NCBI GenBank assembly: GCA_048500255.1
Contig: JASNYH010000002.1
Coordinates: forward strand, 186,001 to 250,000
Source of the DNA: JAMHWF01 sp048500255
GTDB lineage: Bacteria > Pseudomonadota > Gammaproteobacteria > Burkholderiales > Burkholderiaceae_C
DNA: 64,000 bases
Direction: 5' to 3'
Shown here: positions 44,516 through 51,814 of the stretch, piece by piece
How the letters are laid out: every line of letters begins with the position of its first letter
How positions within the stretch are numbered: the first letter of the stretch is position 1
The notes under the pieces: generated by a model
The model's database searches: none
The model's input: only the letters and a program-made list of their open reading frames with translations
Told to the model about the DNA's origin: nothing
Translations under genes and position numbers: made by a program

Positions 44516-45385
44516 TCAGGCCGGTTGCCTGCCGCCGGGCGCCGGCGCTTCGGCGGCCAGCGAGCGTGCCAGCTCCCTGCGATAGCGGTTGAGCTCCTGC
44601 ACGCTGGCGAAGCTGCGCTCCAGCAGCAGCGACAGGTTGTGCAGGATGCGCTCGACGACCTTGTTCTCCCAGGCGGCGTCGAACCGGATCTGGCGGTCGA
44701 GCCAGGCCTCGAGCCACTGCGGGTCGGGCAGGCGCGACTGCACCGTGTCGCGCGGGAACAGCGCCTGGTTGACGTGCAGGTTCGTCGGGTGCAGCGCCTG
44801 CGCCGTGCGCCGCGCGCTGGCCATCAGCACGCCGACCTTGGCGAACGCAGCCTTGGCTTCGTCGCCGAAGCGCGTCAGCGCGCGCTTCATGTAGCGCAGG
44901 TAGGCGCCGCCGTGGCGTGCCTCGTCGCGCGCCAGCGTCTCGTAGATCGTCTTGATGACGGGCTCGGTGTGCCACTCGGCGGCGCGGCGGTACCAGTGGT
45001 TCAGGCGGATCTCGCCGCAGAAGTGCAGCATCAGCGTCTCGAGCGCCGGCGCCGGGTCGAACTCGAAGCGCACCTCGTGCAGCTCGGCCTCGGTCGGCGC
45101 GAGGTCGGGACGAAAGCGCCGCAGGTATTCCATCAGCACGAGCGAGTGCTTCTGCTCTTCGAAGAACCACACGCTCATGAAGGCCGAGAAGTCGCTGTCG
45201 TCGCGGTTGTCGCGCAGGAACATCTCGGTGGCCGGCAGCGCCGCCCACTCCGTGATCGCGTTCATCTTGATGGTGCGGGCCTGCTCGTCGGTGAGCAGCG
45301 CGGCGTCGAAGCGGTCCCAGGGGATGTCGCGGTCCATGTGCCAGCGCACCGCCTCGAGCTGCTTGAAGAGTTCCGGATAGATCAT
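44516..45385 (-). CDS. ferritin-like di-iron protein, acyl-ACP desaturase/AurF-like
   Basis: Protein of 289 residues, all-helical. Di-iron ligand motifs appear in the order expected for the ferritin-like/acyl-ACP desaturase fold: Glu in NAITEWAALPATEMFLRD, the pair in FFEEQKH, Glu/His in FCGEIRLNHW, and DEARHGG. The two E-x-x-H motifs indicate an oxygen-activating di-iron carboxylate site. Related proteins include stearoyl-ACP desaturases and the N-oxygenase AurF. The C-terminal half (about 110 residues) is not diagnostic. The reaction is unknown. It is followed upstream by corA on the same strand, 68 bases away. Confidence 0.82.
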   Translation of the reverse strand: MIYPELFKQLEAVRWHMDRDIPWDRFDAALLTDEQARTIKMNAITEWAALPATEMFLRDNRDDSDFSAFMSVWFFEEQKHSLVLMEYLRRFRPDLAPTEAELHEVRFEFDPAPALETLMLHFCGEIRLNHWYRRAAEWHTEPVIKTIYETLARDEARHGGAYLRYMKRALTRFGDEAKAAFAKVGVLMASARRTAQALHPTNLHVNQALFPRDTVQSRLPDPQWLEAWLDRQIRFDAAWENKVVERILHNLSLLLERSFASVQELNRYRRELARSLAAEAPAPGGRQPA

Positions 45386-45453
45386 GCCGATGCTTCGTGA
45401 GGGACGCCCGGGACCGCGGCGCCGTGAGTGACGGGAAAGGAGCGCGCGGGCGG

Positions 45454-46422
45454 CTACTTGAGCCAGCCCTTGTGCCGAAAGTACCAGAACGGCGTGACGA
45501 CGGAGGCCGCCATCAGCGCCAGCGCGAACGGATAGCCCAGGCCCCAGTCGAGCTCGGGCATGGCGCGGAAGTTCATGCCGTAGATGCTCGCGATCAGCGT
45601 CGGCGGCAGCAGCGCGACGCTGGCCACCGAGAAGATCTTGATGATCTTGTTCTGATTGATGTTGATGAAGCCGACCGTGGCGTCGAGCAGGAAGTTGATC
45701 TTGTCGAACAGGAACGCCGTGTGGCTGTCGAGCGAGTCGATGTCGCGCAGGATCTGGCGTGCCTCCTCGAACTGCTCGGCGTTGAGCAGGCGGCTTCGCA
45801 TCATGAAGCTGACGGCGCGGCGCGTGTCCATCACGTTGCGGCGGATGCGGCCGTTCAGGTCTTCCTCGCGCGCGATCGCCGCCAGCGCCTCGCCGGCGGC
45901 CTGGTCGCCGACGTCCTGGCGCAGCACGCGCGCGCTCACCGACTCGAGCTTGTCGTAGATGCTCTCGAGAGCATCGGCCGAGAACTCGGCGTCGGCGTCG
46001 TAGAGCTTGAGCAGCACGTCCTTGGCGTCCTCGATCAGCGCCGGGATGCGCCGCGCGCGCAGCCGCAGCAGGCGAAACACGGGCAGGTCCTCGCCGTGCA
46101 CCGAGAACAGCACGTTGTTGTAGAGGATGAACGCGACGCGCACGTTGCGCGCACCGGCCTCGCTGTCGGCGTCGATGAGGAAGTCGCTGCGGATGTGCAG
46201 CTCGCCGTTGTCCTCCTCGTAGAAGCGCGCCGACTCCTCGAGATCCTCGTCGACGATGTCGTCGGGGATCGCGAGGCCGAAGCGCGTCGTGATCCAACCC
46301 TTCTCGTCGGCCGTCGGCGACTCGAGGTCGACCCACACCGGCGCCACGTGCGTCAGCGCGTCGAGGCTCTCGATCTCTTCCTGGAACAGCCGGCCGGCAG
46401 CCAGCGTGAAGACGTTCAGCAT
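45454..46422 (-). CDS. corA: CorA family magnesium/cobalt transporter
   Basis: Protein of 322 residues. The long cytoplasmic N-terminal domain ends in extended helices (residues about 150-255), and two C-terminal membrane segments follow. The selectivity motif YGMN after the first (LIASIYGMNFRAMPELDW) is intact. The C terminus FRHKGWLK is basic, as in CorA. The N-terminal IPDDIVDEDLEESARFYEEDNG region is typical. The ATG at 46422 was taken; a TTG one codon earlier is possible. It probably imports Mg2+ at the inner membrane as a pentamer. Confidence 0.93.
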   Translation of the reverse strand: MLNVFTLAAGRLFQEEIESLDALTHVAPVWVDLESPTADEKGWITTRFGLAIPDDIVDEDLEESARFYEEDNGELHIRSDFLIDADSEAGARNVRVAFILYNNVLFSVHGEDLPVFRLLRLRARRIPALIEDAKDVLLKLYDADAEFSADALESIYDKLESVSARVLRQDVGDQAAGEALAAIAREEDLNGRIRRNVMDTRRAVSFMMRSRLLNAEQFEEARQILRDIDSLDSHTAFLFDKINFLLDATVGFININQNKIIKIFSVASVALLPPTLIASIYGMNFRAMPELDWGLGYPFALALMAASVVTPFWYFRHKGWLK

Positions 46423-46733
46423 CAAGCTCTCCAGCGCACTACGGTCGCGCCGACGGGTGGGGTCTGTTCAGGGCCGGCCACCCGAGCGCGCAGTCGAAGA
46501 GCCGCGGCGCTGGAGTGGACGGTCACCGAGGGTGGGTGGCGTCCAAGGGGGGCTCGCTGAAATGCGACGTTGGATTATCGCTCAGCGGCGCGCCCGCGCG
46601 CGCTTGGCCGGGGCCCGCGGGCGGGCGTCGCGCCGCGGCTTGTCACTGTCCGGCTTCGGGGGCACACTGGTTTTGCCCGGTGCTGCAACGCGCGCCGGAC
46701 ACCGACAGTGCAATCCCTGCGAAAGGAAGTTCC
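46423..46733. other. 311-base gap between divergent corA and hpf
   Basis: This stretch is GC-rich and without an ORF of coding character. It must contain promoters for both genes, but I found no convincing -35/-10 pair. A GG...GC pair resembling a sigma-54 site near 46669 has a spacing of 11 instead of 10 and was not accepted. GAAAGGAAG just before 46734 is the hpf ribosome site. Confidence 0.6.
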
Positions 46734-47075
46734 ATGAACTTGACGATCAGCGGACACCACCTTGAAGTGACGCCGGCACTCCGCGAGTATGTGCTCACGA
46801 AGTTGGACCGCGTCACGCGTCATTTCGACCAGGTGGTGGACATCAGCGTGCTGCTCACCGTGCAGAAGCTCAAGGAGAAGGAGCGTCGCCAGAAGGCCGA
46901 GGTCACTTTGCACGTCAAGGGCAAGGACATCTTCGTCGAGCACTCGCACGAGGATCTGTACGCCGCGATCGACCAGCTCGTCGACAAGCTTGACCGCCAG
47001 GTGTGCCGCCACAAGGACAAGCTGCAGAACCACCATCACGTGCCGCCCAAGCGCACCGAGATGCCGGCCGGCTGA
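46734..47075 (+). CDS. hpf: short ribosome hibernation-promoting factor
   Basis: Protein of 113 residues opening MNLTISGHHLEVTPALREYVLTKLDRVTRHFD, typical of HPF/YfiA. The basic C-terminal KLDRQVCRHKDKLQNHHH follows. There is no long C-terminal dimerisation domain, so it is the short type that drives 100S ribosome dimerisation in partnership with RMF-like factors. It precedes ptsN and hprK in the usual betaproteobacterial order, but rpoN, normally just upstream, is absent here. A rho-independent terminator follows at 47101. Confidence 0.95.
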   Translation: MNLTISGHHLEVTPALREYVLTKLDRVTRHFDQVVDISVLLTVQKLKEKERRQKAEVTLHVKGKDIFVEHSHEDLYAAIDQLVDKLDRQVCRHKDKLQNHHHVPPKRTEMPAG

Positions 47076-47100
47076 GCGCCCGCTGGCGCCCGGTTCCCTG

Positions 47101-47126
47101 AAAGGCGGCCGAGGGCCGCCTTTTTT
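47101..47126 (+). terminator. rho-independent terminator after hpf
   Basis: The stem GGCGGCC (47104-47110) pairs with GGCCGCC (47114-47120) across the loop GAG, followed by six T residues (47121-47126) and preceded by AAA. It lies 25 bases after the hpf stop, so hpf transcripts probably end here and ptsN has its own promoter downstream. Confidence 0.9.
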
Positions 47127-47282
47127 GCATCCGGCGTTGCTGCGATGCAGCAGTCCGCGCACAATGCCGTGTCTGGAGGGGGGAGCGCTCTACCCGCGCC
47201 GGCATCGTTTCTATAAGCTAACCCGGATGCTTTGAAACCGCGCTCGCGGCGCCGATCCTGCTGCCGCCGGCGATCCGACCCG

Positions 47283-47753
47283 ATGAACCGTCTCGCCGCC
47301 ATTCTTCCCGTCAGCAATGTGCTGGTGGATGTGGACGCGACCAGCAAGAAGCGCGCTTTCGAGCACGCCGGCGTGCTGTTCGAGAATCAGCATGCCATCG
47401 CCCGCGCGACCGTCACCGACAACCTGTTCGCCCGCGAACGCCTCGGCTCGACCGGCCTGGGCCACGGCGTGGCGATCCCGCACGGGCGCATCAAGGGGCT
47501 GAAGAACCCGCTCGCCGCCGTGTTGCGCGTGCGTCAGCCGCTGGGCTTCGACGCGCCCGACGACGAGCCGGTCAGCGTGCTGATCTTCCTGCTCGTGCCC
47601 GAGGCGGCGACGCAGCGGCACCTCGAGATCCTGTCGGAGATCGCCGAGATGCTGTCGGACCGCACGTTGCGGGAGAGGCTGAAGTCGGAGCCCGAGGCCA
47701 CCGGCGTGCACAAGCTGATCTCCGACTGGGAGCCGCTGAAATCGGTGGCCTGA
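47283..47753 (+). CDS. ptsN: PTS IIA-like nitrogen-regulatory protein PtsN (EIIANtr)
   Basis: Protein of 156 residues with the PTS_EIIA_2 fold. The phosphorylation site is His67 in GVAIPHGRI. It is part of the nitrogen PTS (PtsP-PtsO-PtsN), which regulates potassium transport and carbon/nitrogen balance and does not carry sugar. MNRLAAIL at 47283 was chosen over an in-frame start 17 codons upstream. It precedes hprK by 22 bases; the pairing of PtsN with HprK is characteristic of proteobacteria that lack a full sugar PTS. Confidence 0.95.
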   Translation: MNRLAAILPVSNVLVDVDATSKKRAFEHAGVLFENQHAIARATVTDNLFARERLGSTGLGHGVAIPHGRIKGLKNPLAAVLRVRQPLGFDAPDDEPVSVLIFLLVPEAATQRHLEILSEIAEMLSDRTLRERLKSEPEATGVHKLISDWEPLKSVA

Positions 47754-47775
47754 GCACCCCGCCGGCGGCGCGCTC

Positions 47776-48729
47776 GTGAAGCCGACCGTCATCAGCGCCG
47801 AGGCGCTGTTCGAGGAGCACCGCCCTTCGCTGCGCTGGGAGTGGATCGCCGGCCACGCCCATCCTGAGCGCCACTTCGACGACGCGGCCGTGCGCAACGC
47901 GCAGTCGTCGGCCGACCTGGTCGGCTACCTGAATTACATCCACCCGTATCGCGTGCAGATCCTCGGAGCGCGCGAAGTCGCCTACCTGAACGACGCCAAC
48001 GCCAACGACCACGAGCGACGCATCCAGCGCATCGTCACGCTCGAGCCGCCGGTGATGGTCGTGGCCGACGGCCAGACGCCGTCGGACCACCTCGTCGCGA
48101 CCTGCGAGCGCGCCGACATCCCGCTGTTCGTCACCGCCGAGCCGGCCGGCCACGTGATCGACGTGCTGCGCGGCTACCTCGGCCAGCTGTTCGCCGAGCG
48201 CACGACGCGCCACGGCGTGTGCATGGACATCCTCGGCCTGGGCGTGCTGCTGACCGGCGAATCGGGGCTCGGCAAGAGCGAGCTGGGCCTCGAGCTGATC
48301 TCGCGCGGCCATGGGCTGGTCGCCGACGATGCCGTCGACGTCTACCGCGTCTCGCAGACGGCGCTCGAGGGGCGCTGCCCCGAGCTGCTGCTGAACCTGC
48401 TCGAAGTGCGCGGCATCGGCCTGCTCGACATCAAGGCCATCTTCGGCGAGACGGCAGTGCGACGGAAGATGCGCCTCAAGCTCATCGTGCACCTGGTGCG
48501 CAAGGAGACGATGGAGCGCGAGTTCGAGCGCCTGCCCTACGAGCCGCTGTACGAGGAAATCCTCGGCGTCAAGCTGCGCAAGGTCGTGATCGCCGTCGAT
48601 GCTGGACGCAACCTCGCCGTGCTCGTCGAGGCCGCGGTGCGCAACACCATCCTGCAGCTGCGCGGCATCGACACCTACCGAGAGTTCATCGAGCGCCACC
48701 AGAAGGCGATCAGCCGCGGCGAGGCGTAG
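47776..48729 (+). CDS. hprK: HPr kinase/phosphorylase
   Basis: Protein of 317 residues starting at GTG. The N-terminal domain (residues 1-130) is followed by the catalytic domain, with P-loop GESGLGKS at 161-168 and the HprK signature LEVRGIGLLDIKAIFGE near 213-229. It phosphorylates or dephosphorylates HPr (PtsO/NPr-type) on serine. It is the last gene of the hpf-ptsN-hprK group and converges on fur with a gap of 33 bases. Confidence 0.95.
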   Translation: MKPTVISAEALFEEHRPSLRWEWIAGHAHPERHFDDAAVRNAQSSADLVGYLNYIHPYRVQILGAREVAYLNDANANDHERRIQRIVTLEPPVMVVADGQTPSDHLVATCERADIPLFVTAEPAGHVIDVLRGYLGQLFAERTTRHGVCMDILGLGVLLTGESGLGKSELGLELISRGHGLVADDAVDVYRVSQTALEGRCPELLLNLLEVRGIGLLDIKAIFGETAVRRKMRLKLIVHLVRKETMEREFERLPYEPLYEEILGVKLRKVVIAVDAGRNLAVLVEAAVRNTILQLRGIDTYREFIERHQKAISRGEA

Positions 48730-48762
48730 CGGCCGACGGCGATGTGCGGCTGCCGCGCCGCC

Positions 48763-49191
48763 TTACTTGTGCCGGTTGGCGCAGTTCCTCTTCGTGCATG
48801 CGGCGTACAGCGCGAGCGCGTGCTCCTGCAGCTCGAAGCCGCGCTGGTGCGCGATGGCGCGCTGGCGCCGCTCGATCTCGGGGTCGTAGAACTCCTCGAC
48901 GCGGCCGCAGTCCATGCACACCAGGTGGTCGTGGTGCTTGCCCTCGTTGAGCTCGAACACCGACTTGCCCGACTCGAAGTGGCTGCGCGCCAGGATGCCG
49001 GCCTGCTCGAACTGCATCAGCACGCGGTAGACGGTCGCCAGGCCGATCTCGGAGCCCTCGGCCAGCAAGGCCTTGAAGACGTCCTCGGCAGTCATGTGGC
49101 GCGTCGTCGACTTCTGGAACACCTCCAGGATCTTCAGGCGCGGCAAGGTCGCCTTCAGCCCGCTGCTCTTGAGTTCTTCGACTTGGGTCAT
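48763..49191 (-). CDS. fur: ferric uptake regulator Fur
   Basis: Protein of 142 residues. The winged-helix DNA-binding domain covers 1-85 (GLKATLPRLKILEVFQ, IGLATVYRVLMQFEQAGI). Metal sites are HHDH at 86-89, Cys92 and Cys95 in LVCMDCG, and a second CxxxxC (Cys132, Cys137). It represses iron uptake genes when Fe2+ is bound. It is divergent from bamE, with a gap of 110 bases, and that pairing is conserved in betaproteobacteria. No clear Fur box is visible in the gap. Confidence 0.96.
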   Translation of the reverse strand: MTQVEELKSSGLKATLPRLKILEVFQKSTTRHMTAEDVFKALLAEGSEIGLATVYRVLMQFEQAGILARSHFESGKSVFELNEGKHHDHLVCMDCGRVEEFYDPEIERRQRAIAHQRGFELQEHALALYAACTKRNCANRHK

Positions 49192-49301
49192 GGTGGCGAT
49201 CTCCGGCGCGCTGTGCTGGGCGGTTGACGGCCCCGCCGACGATAGAATCGGTCGATCATATCGAGCCGGCGGCGCCCGTGCGGCGCGTTGCCCCCACCGC
49301 C

Positions 49302-49838
49302 ATGCCTGTCTCCCCAGTTTGCCGACGGTCGGTCGCCGTGCTGGCGGCGTTCGCCGCCACCGGTTGCGCGTCGCTGCAGTCGTCCGACAGCTTCCTCGGC
49401 GTCATCACGCCGTACCGGCTCGAGATCGTGCAGGGCAACGTCGTCACGCAGGAGCAGATCGAGCGGGTCAAGCCCGGCATGACGCGCACCCAGGTGCGCG
49501 ACGTGATGGGCTCGCCGCTGCTCGCCGACCCCTTCCACGTCGACCGTTGGGACTACGTCTTCGCGATCCGCCGGCAGGGCGCCGAGCCGCAGCAGCGCTC
49601 CATCGTGCTGCGCTTCGAGGGCGATCGGCTGCTGAGCGTCGACGCGCCGGCACTGCCGTCGGAGCGCGATTTCGTCGCGTCGATCGATACCTTCAAGTCG
49701 CGCCGCGACGCCGGCACGCTGGCGCTCACCGACGAGCAGCGCCAGGCCCTGCCCACGCCGCGCGCCAAGCCGTCCGAGCCGGCGCCCGCGCCGGCGGGTC
49801 CGGCGCGCGACTACCCGCCGCTCGAGCCGCAGTCATGA
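49302..49838 (+). CDS. bamE: outer membrane assembly lipoprotein BamE
   Basis: Protein of 178 residues. A lipoprotein signal ends at Cys22 (FAATGC), and the BamE/OmlA domain follows with VKPGMTRTQVRDVMGSPLLADPF and RWDYVF. BamE is part of the BAM complex that folds outer-membrane beta barrels. The tail after about residue 150 is Pro/Ala-rich. The ATG at 49302 gives a proper lipoprotein signal; a longer start adds 26 residues before it. The TGA overlaps the dapB ATG (ATGA). A -10-like TAGAAT is at 49243-49248. Confidence 0.95.
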   Translation: MPVSPVCRRSVAVLAAFAATGCASLQSSDSFLGVITPYRLEIVQGNVVTQEQIERVKPGMTRTQVRDVMGSPLLADPFHVDRWDYVFAIRRQGAEPQQRSIVLRFEGDRLLSVDAPALPSERDFVASIDTFKSRRDAGTLALTDEQRQALPTPRAKPSEPAPAPAGPARDYPPLEPQS

Positions 49839-50644
49839 CGGCGCCATCGTTGAAGATCGCCGTCGCCGGCGCGTCGGGCCGCATGGGCCGCATCCTCGTC
49901 GAGGCCGTGTCGGCCGCTCCCCATTTCGAGCTCGCCGGCGCGCTCGACGTCGCCGGCAGTCCGGCCATCGGCCAAGACGCGGCGGCGTTCCGCGGCCAGC
50001 CCTGCGGTGTCGCGATCACCGACGACCTGCGTGCCGGCCTCGCCGGCGCCGACGTGCTGATCGACTTCACGCGCCCCGAAGGCACGCTGGCCCATCTGGC
50101 GGTGTGCGCCGAACTCGGCGTCAAGGCCGTGATCGGCACCACCGGCTTCGGCGACGAGGGCAAGCGCGCCATCGCGGCGCATGCGCAGCGCATCGCCATC
50201 GTGCTGGCGCCCAACATGAGCGTCGGCGTCAACGTCGTGATGGCGCTCGTCGAGCAGGCCGCGCGCGCGCTGCGTGACGGCTACGACGTCGAGATCGTCG
50301 AGGCGCACCACCGCCACAAGGTCGATGCGCCGAGCGGCACGGCGCTGCAGATGGGCGAAGTCGTCGCACGCGCGCAGGGCCGCGAGCTCGCCGACTGCGC
50401 CGTCTATGCACGCGAAGGCCACACCGGCGAGCGCAAGGGCGGCACGATCGGCTTCGCGACGATCCGCGGCGGCGACATCGTCGGCGACCACACGGCGCTG
50501 TTCGCCGGCACCGGCGAGCGCATCGAGATCACGCACCGCTCCAACAGCCGCATCACCTATGCCGAAGGCGCGCTGCGCGCGGCGCGCTTCCTCGCCGGGC
50601 GCAGCCAGGGGCTGTACGGCATGCGCGACGTGCTCGGCCTGTGA
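49835..50644 (+). CDS. dapB: 4-hydroxy-tetrahydrodipicolinate reductase
   Basis: Protein of 269 residues. It has the NAD(P)H-binding motif VAGASGRMGR at about 10-19, TGTT-type VIGTTGF, and the catalytic signature EAHHRHKVDAPSGTA. It catalyses the second committed step of lysine/diaminopimelate synthesis. It is translationally coupled to bamE by an ATGA overlap and followed 10 bases later by the exbB-like gene. Confidence 0.97.
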   Translation: MTAPSLKIAVAGASGRMGRILVEAVSAAPHFELAGALDVAGSPAIGQDAAAFRGQPCGVAITDDLRAGLAGADVLIDFTRPEGTLAHLAVCAELGVKAVIGTTGFGDEGKRAIAAHAQRIAIVLAPNMSVGVNVVMALVEQAARALRDGYDVEIVEAHHRHKVDAPSGTALQMGEVVARAQGRELADCAVYAREGHTGERKGGTIGFATIRGGDIVGDHTALFAGTGERIEITHRSNSRITYAEGALRAARFLAGRSQGLYGMRDVLGL

Positions 50645-50654
50645 CGCCCGGCGC

Positions 50655-51308
50655 ATGAGCGGCCTGTCCGCCTTCTGGGAACAGGGCGACGTGGTGGCGC
50701 GCGCCGTCGCGCTGCTGCTGCTGGCGATGTCGATCGCCGCCTGGGTGCTGATCTTCTGGAAGGGCTGGCTGCTGAGCCGCGCGCGGCGCGACATCGAGCG
50801 CGGCGTCGCCGCGTTCTGGTCGGCGCCGACGCTGGCCGACGGGCGCGAGCGCCTGGCCGGCGTCGACCGCGAGCGCGTCGTGCTGCCGCTGGTAGACGCA
50901 GCGCGCTATACGCCGCCCGGCGGCACGCTCGAGGCCGACGGCGAGCTGCCGTCGCAACTCACGCGCCGGCTGCGCGACGCGCTGCACGCCGGCCTGCGCC
51001 ACCTGCAGGGCGGCCAGGTCGTGTTGGCGTCGATCGGCAGCACCGCGCCCTTCGTCGGGCTGCTCGGCACGGTGTGGGGCATCTATCACGCGCTGCTGTC
51101 GATCTCTGCGGCCGGCTCGATCACGATCGAGCGTGTCGCCGGGCCGGTCGGCGAGGCGCTCGTCATGACGGCGGCCGGACTGGCCGTCGCGATCCCCGCC
51201 GTGCTCGCCTACAACGTGTTCGGCAAGCTCGCCGCCGCCTGCGAGGCCGAGCTCGAGGGCTTCGCGCACGACCTGCGCGAAGCCGTCTGCGGCGGCGCGG
51301 CGCGCTGA
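50655..51308 (+). CDS. exbB: MotA/TolQ/ExbB-type proton channel protein
   Basis: Protein of 217 residues with three membrane segments: about 16-38, 118-140 (STAPFVGLLGTVWGIYHAL) and 160-185 (GEALVMTAAGLAVAIPAVLAYN). The conserved T-x-x-x-x-x-G-x-x-x-A-I-P pattern of the third segment is present. With ExbD it forms the proton-driven motor for energising TonB or TolA. No tonB is adjacent. The exbBD pair between dapB and leuS is the usual betaproteobacterial position, so a Tol-like role is possible. Confidence 0.92.
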   Translation: MSGLSAFWEQGDVVARAVALLLLAMSIAAWVLIFWKGWLLSRARRDIERGVAAFWSAPTLADGRERLAGVDRERVVLPLVDAARYTPPGGTLEADGELPSQLTRRLRDALHAGLRHLQGGQVVLASIGSTAPFVGLLGTVWGIYHALLSISAAGSITIERVAGPVGEALVMTAAGLAVAIPAVLAYNVFGKLAAACEAELEGFAHDLREAVCGGAAR

Positions 51309-51313
51309 GGAAG

Positions 51314-51733
51314 ATGGCGTTCGGCCGGCTCGAACGCGCCGTCGGCGAGCCGCCGATGAGCGACATCAACATGACGCCGCTGATCGACGTAATGCTGGTG
51401 CTGCTCGTCATCTTCATGATCACGGCGCCGCTGATGGCCAGCAGCCTCAAGCTCGAGCTGCCGCGCAGCGACGCCGCGCAGCCGGGGGCTGCGCCGGCCT
51501 ATGTCGTGCTCGCGATGGGAGCCGACGGCGCGCTGTTCCTCGGCGACGAGCCGATCGCGCGCGACGCGCTCGCCTCGCGGCTGAAGGATGCCGCGCGCGA
51601 GCAGCCCGAGCTCGAGGTGCAGCTGCGCGCCGACCGCAGCGTCGCGTACGGCCGCGTCGCCGAGCTGATCGGCGTGCTGCAGCAGGCCGGGCTGAACCGC
51701 ATCGCCTTCATCGCCGAGCCGTCGGCGCCGTAG
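51314..51733 (+). CDS. exbD: ExbD/TolR-type biopolymer transport protein
   Basis: Protein of 139 residues with a cytoplasmic N terminus (MAFGRLERAVGEPPMSDINMTPLID), one membrane segment (VMLVLLVIFMITAPL) whose Asp in PLIDVML is the proton-carrying residue, and a periplasmic C-terminal domain. It starts 5 bases after exbB, behind GAGGAAG. It is the partner of the ExbB-like protein. Confidence 0.94.
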   Translation: MAFGRLERAVGEPPMSDINMTPLIDVMLVLLVIFMITAPLMASSLKLELPRSDAAQPGAAPAYVVLAMGADGALFLGDEPIARDALASRLKDAAREQPELEVQLRADRSVAYGRVAELIGVLQQAGLNRIAFIAEPSAP

Positions 51734-51772
51734 CGCCGCGCGGCGCATCGCGCCGATCTTGGGGGCGATTCC

Positions 51773-51778
51773 TATAAT
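51773..51778 (+). promoter_or_regulatory. -10 element before leuS
   Basis: TATAAT, a perfect -10 hexamer followed by CGCG, lies 36 bases before the leuS ATG in the 81-base gap after exbD. No good -35 occurs at 16-18 bases. The leuS-lptE-holA operon is likely to start here. Confidence 0.5.
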
Positions 51779-51814
51779 CGCGACGACTTCGCCCGAGCGC
51801 CGCTGCGCTGCCTC

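Noticed and set aside
46669..46683. Sigma-54 promoter before hpf
   Set aside because: The GG to GC spacing is 11 bases instead of the required 10.
49224..49248. TTGACG plus TAGAAT as a bamE promoter pair
   Set aside because: Spacing is 13 bases, too short for sigma-70; only the -10-like hexamer was kept as a note.
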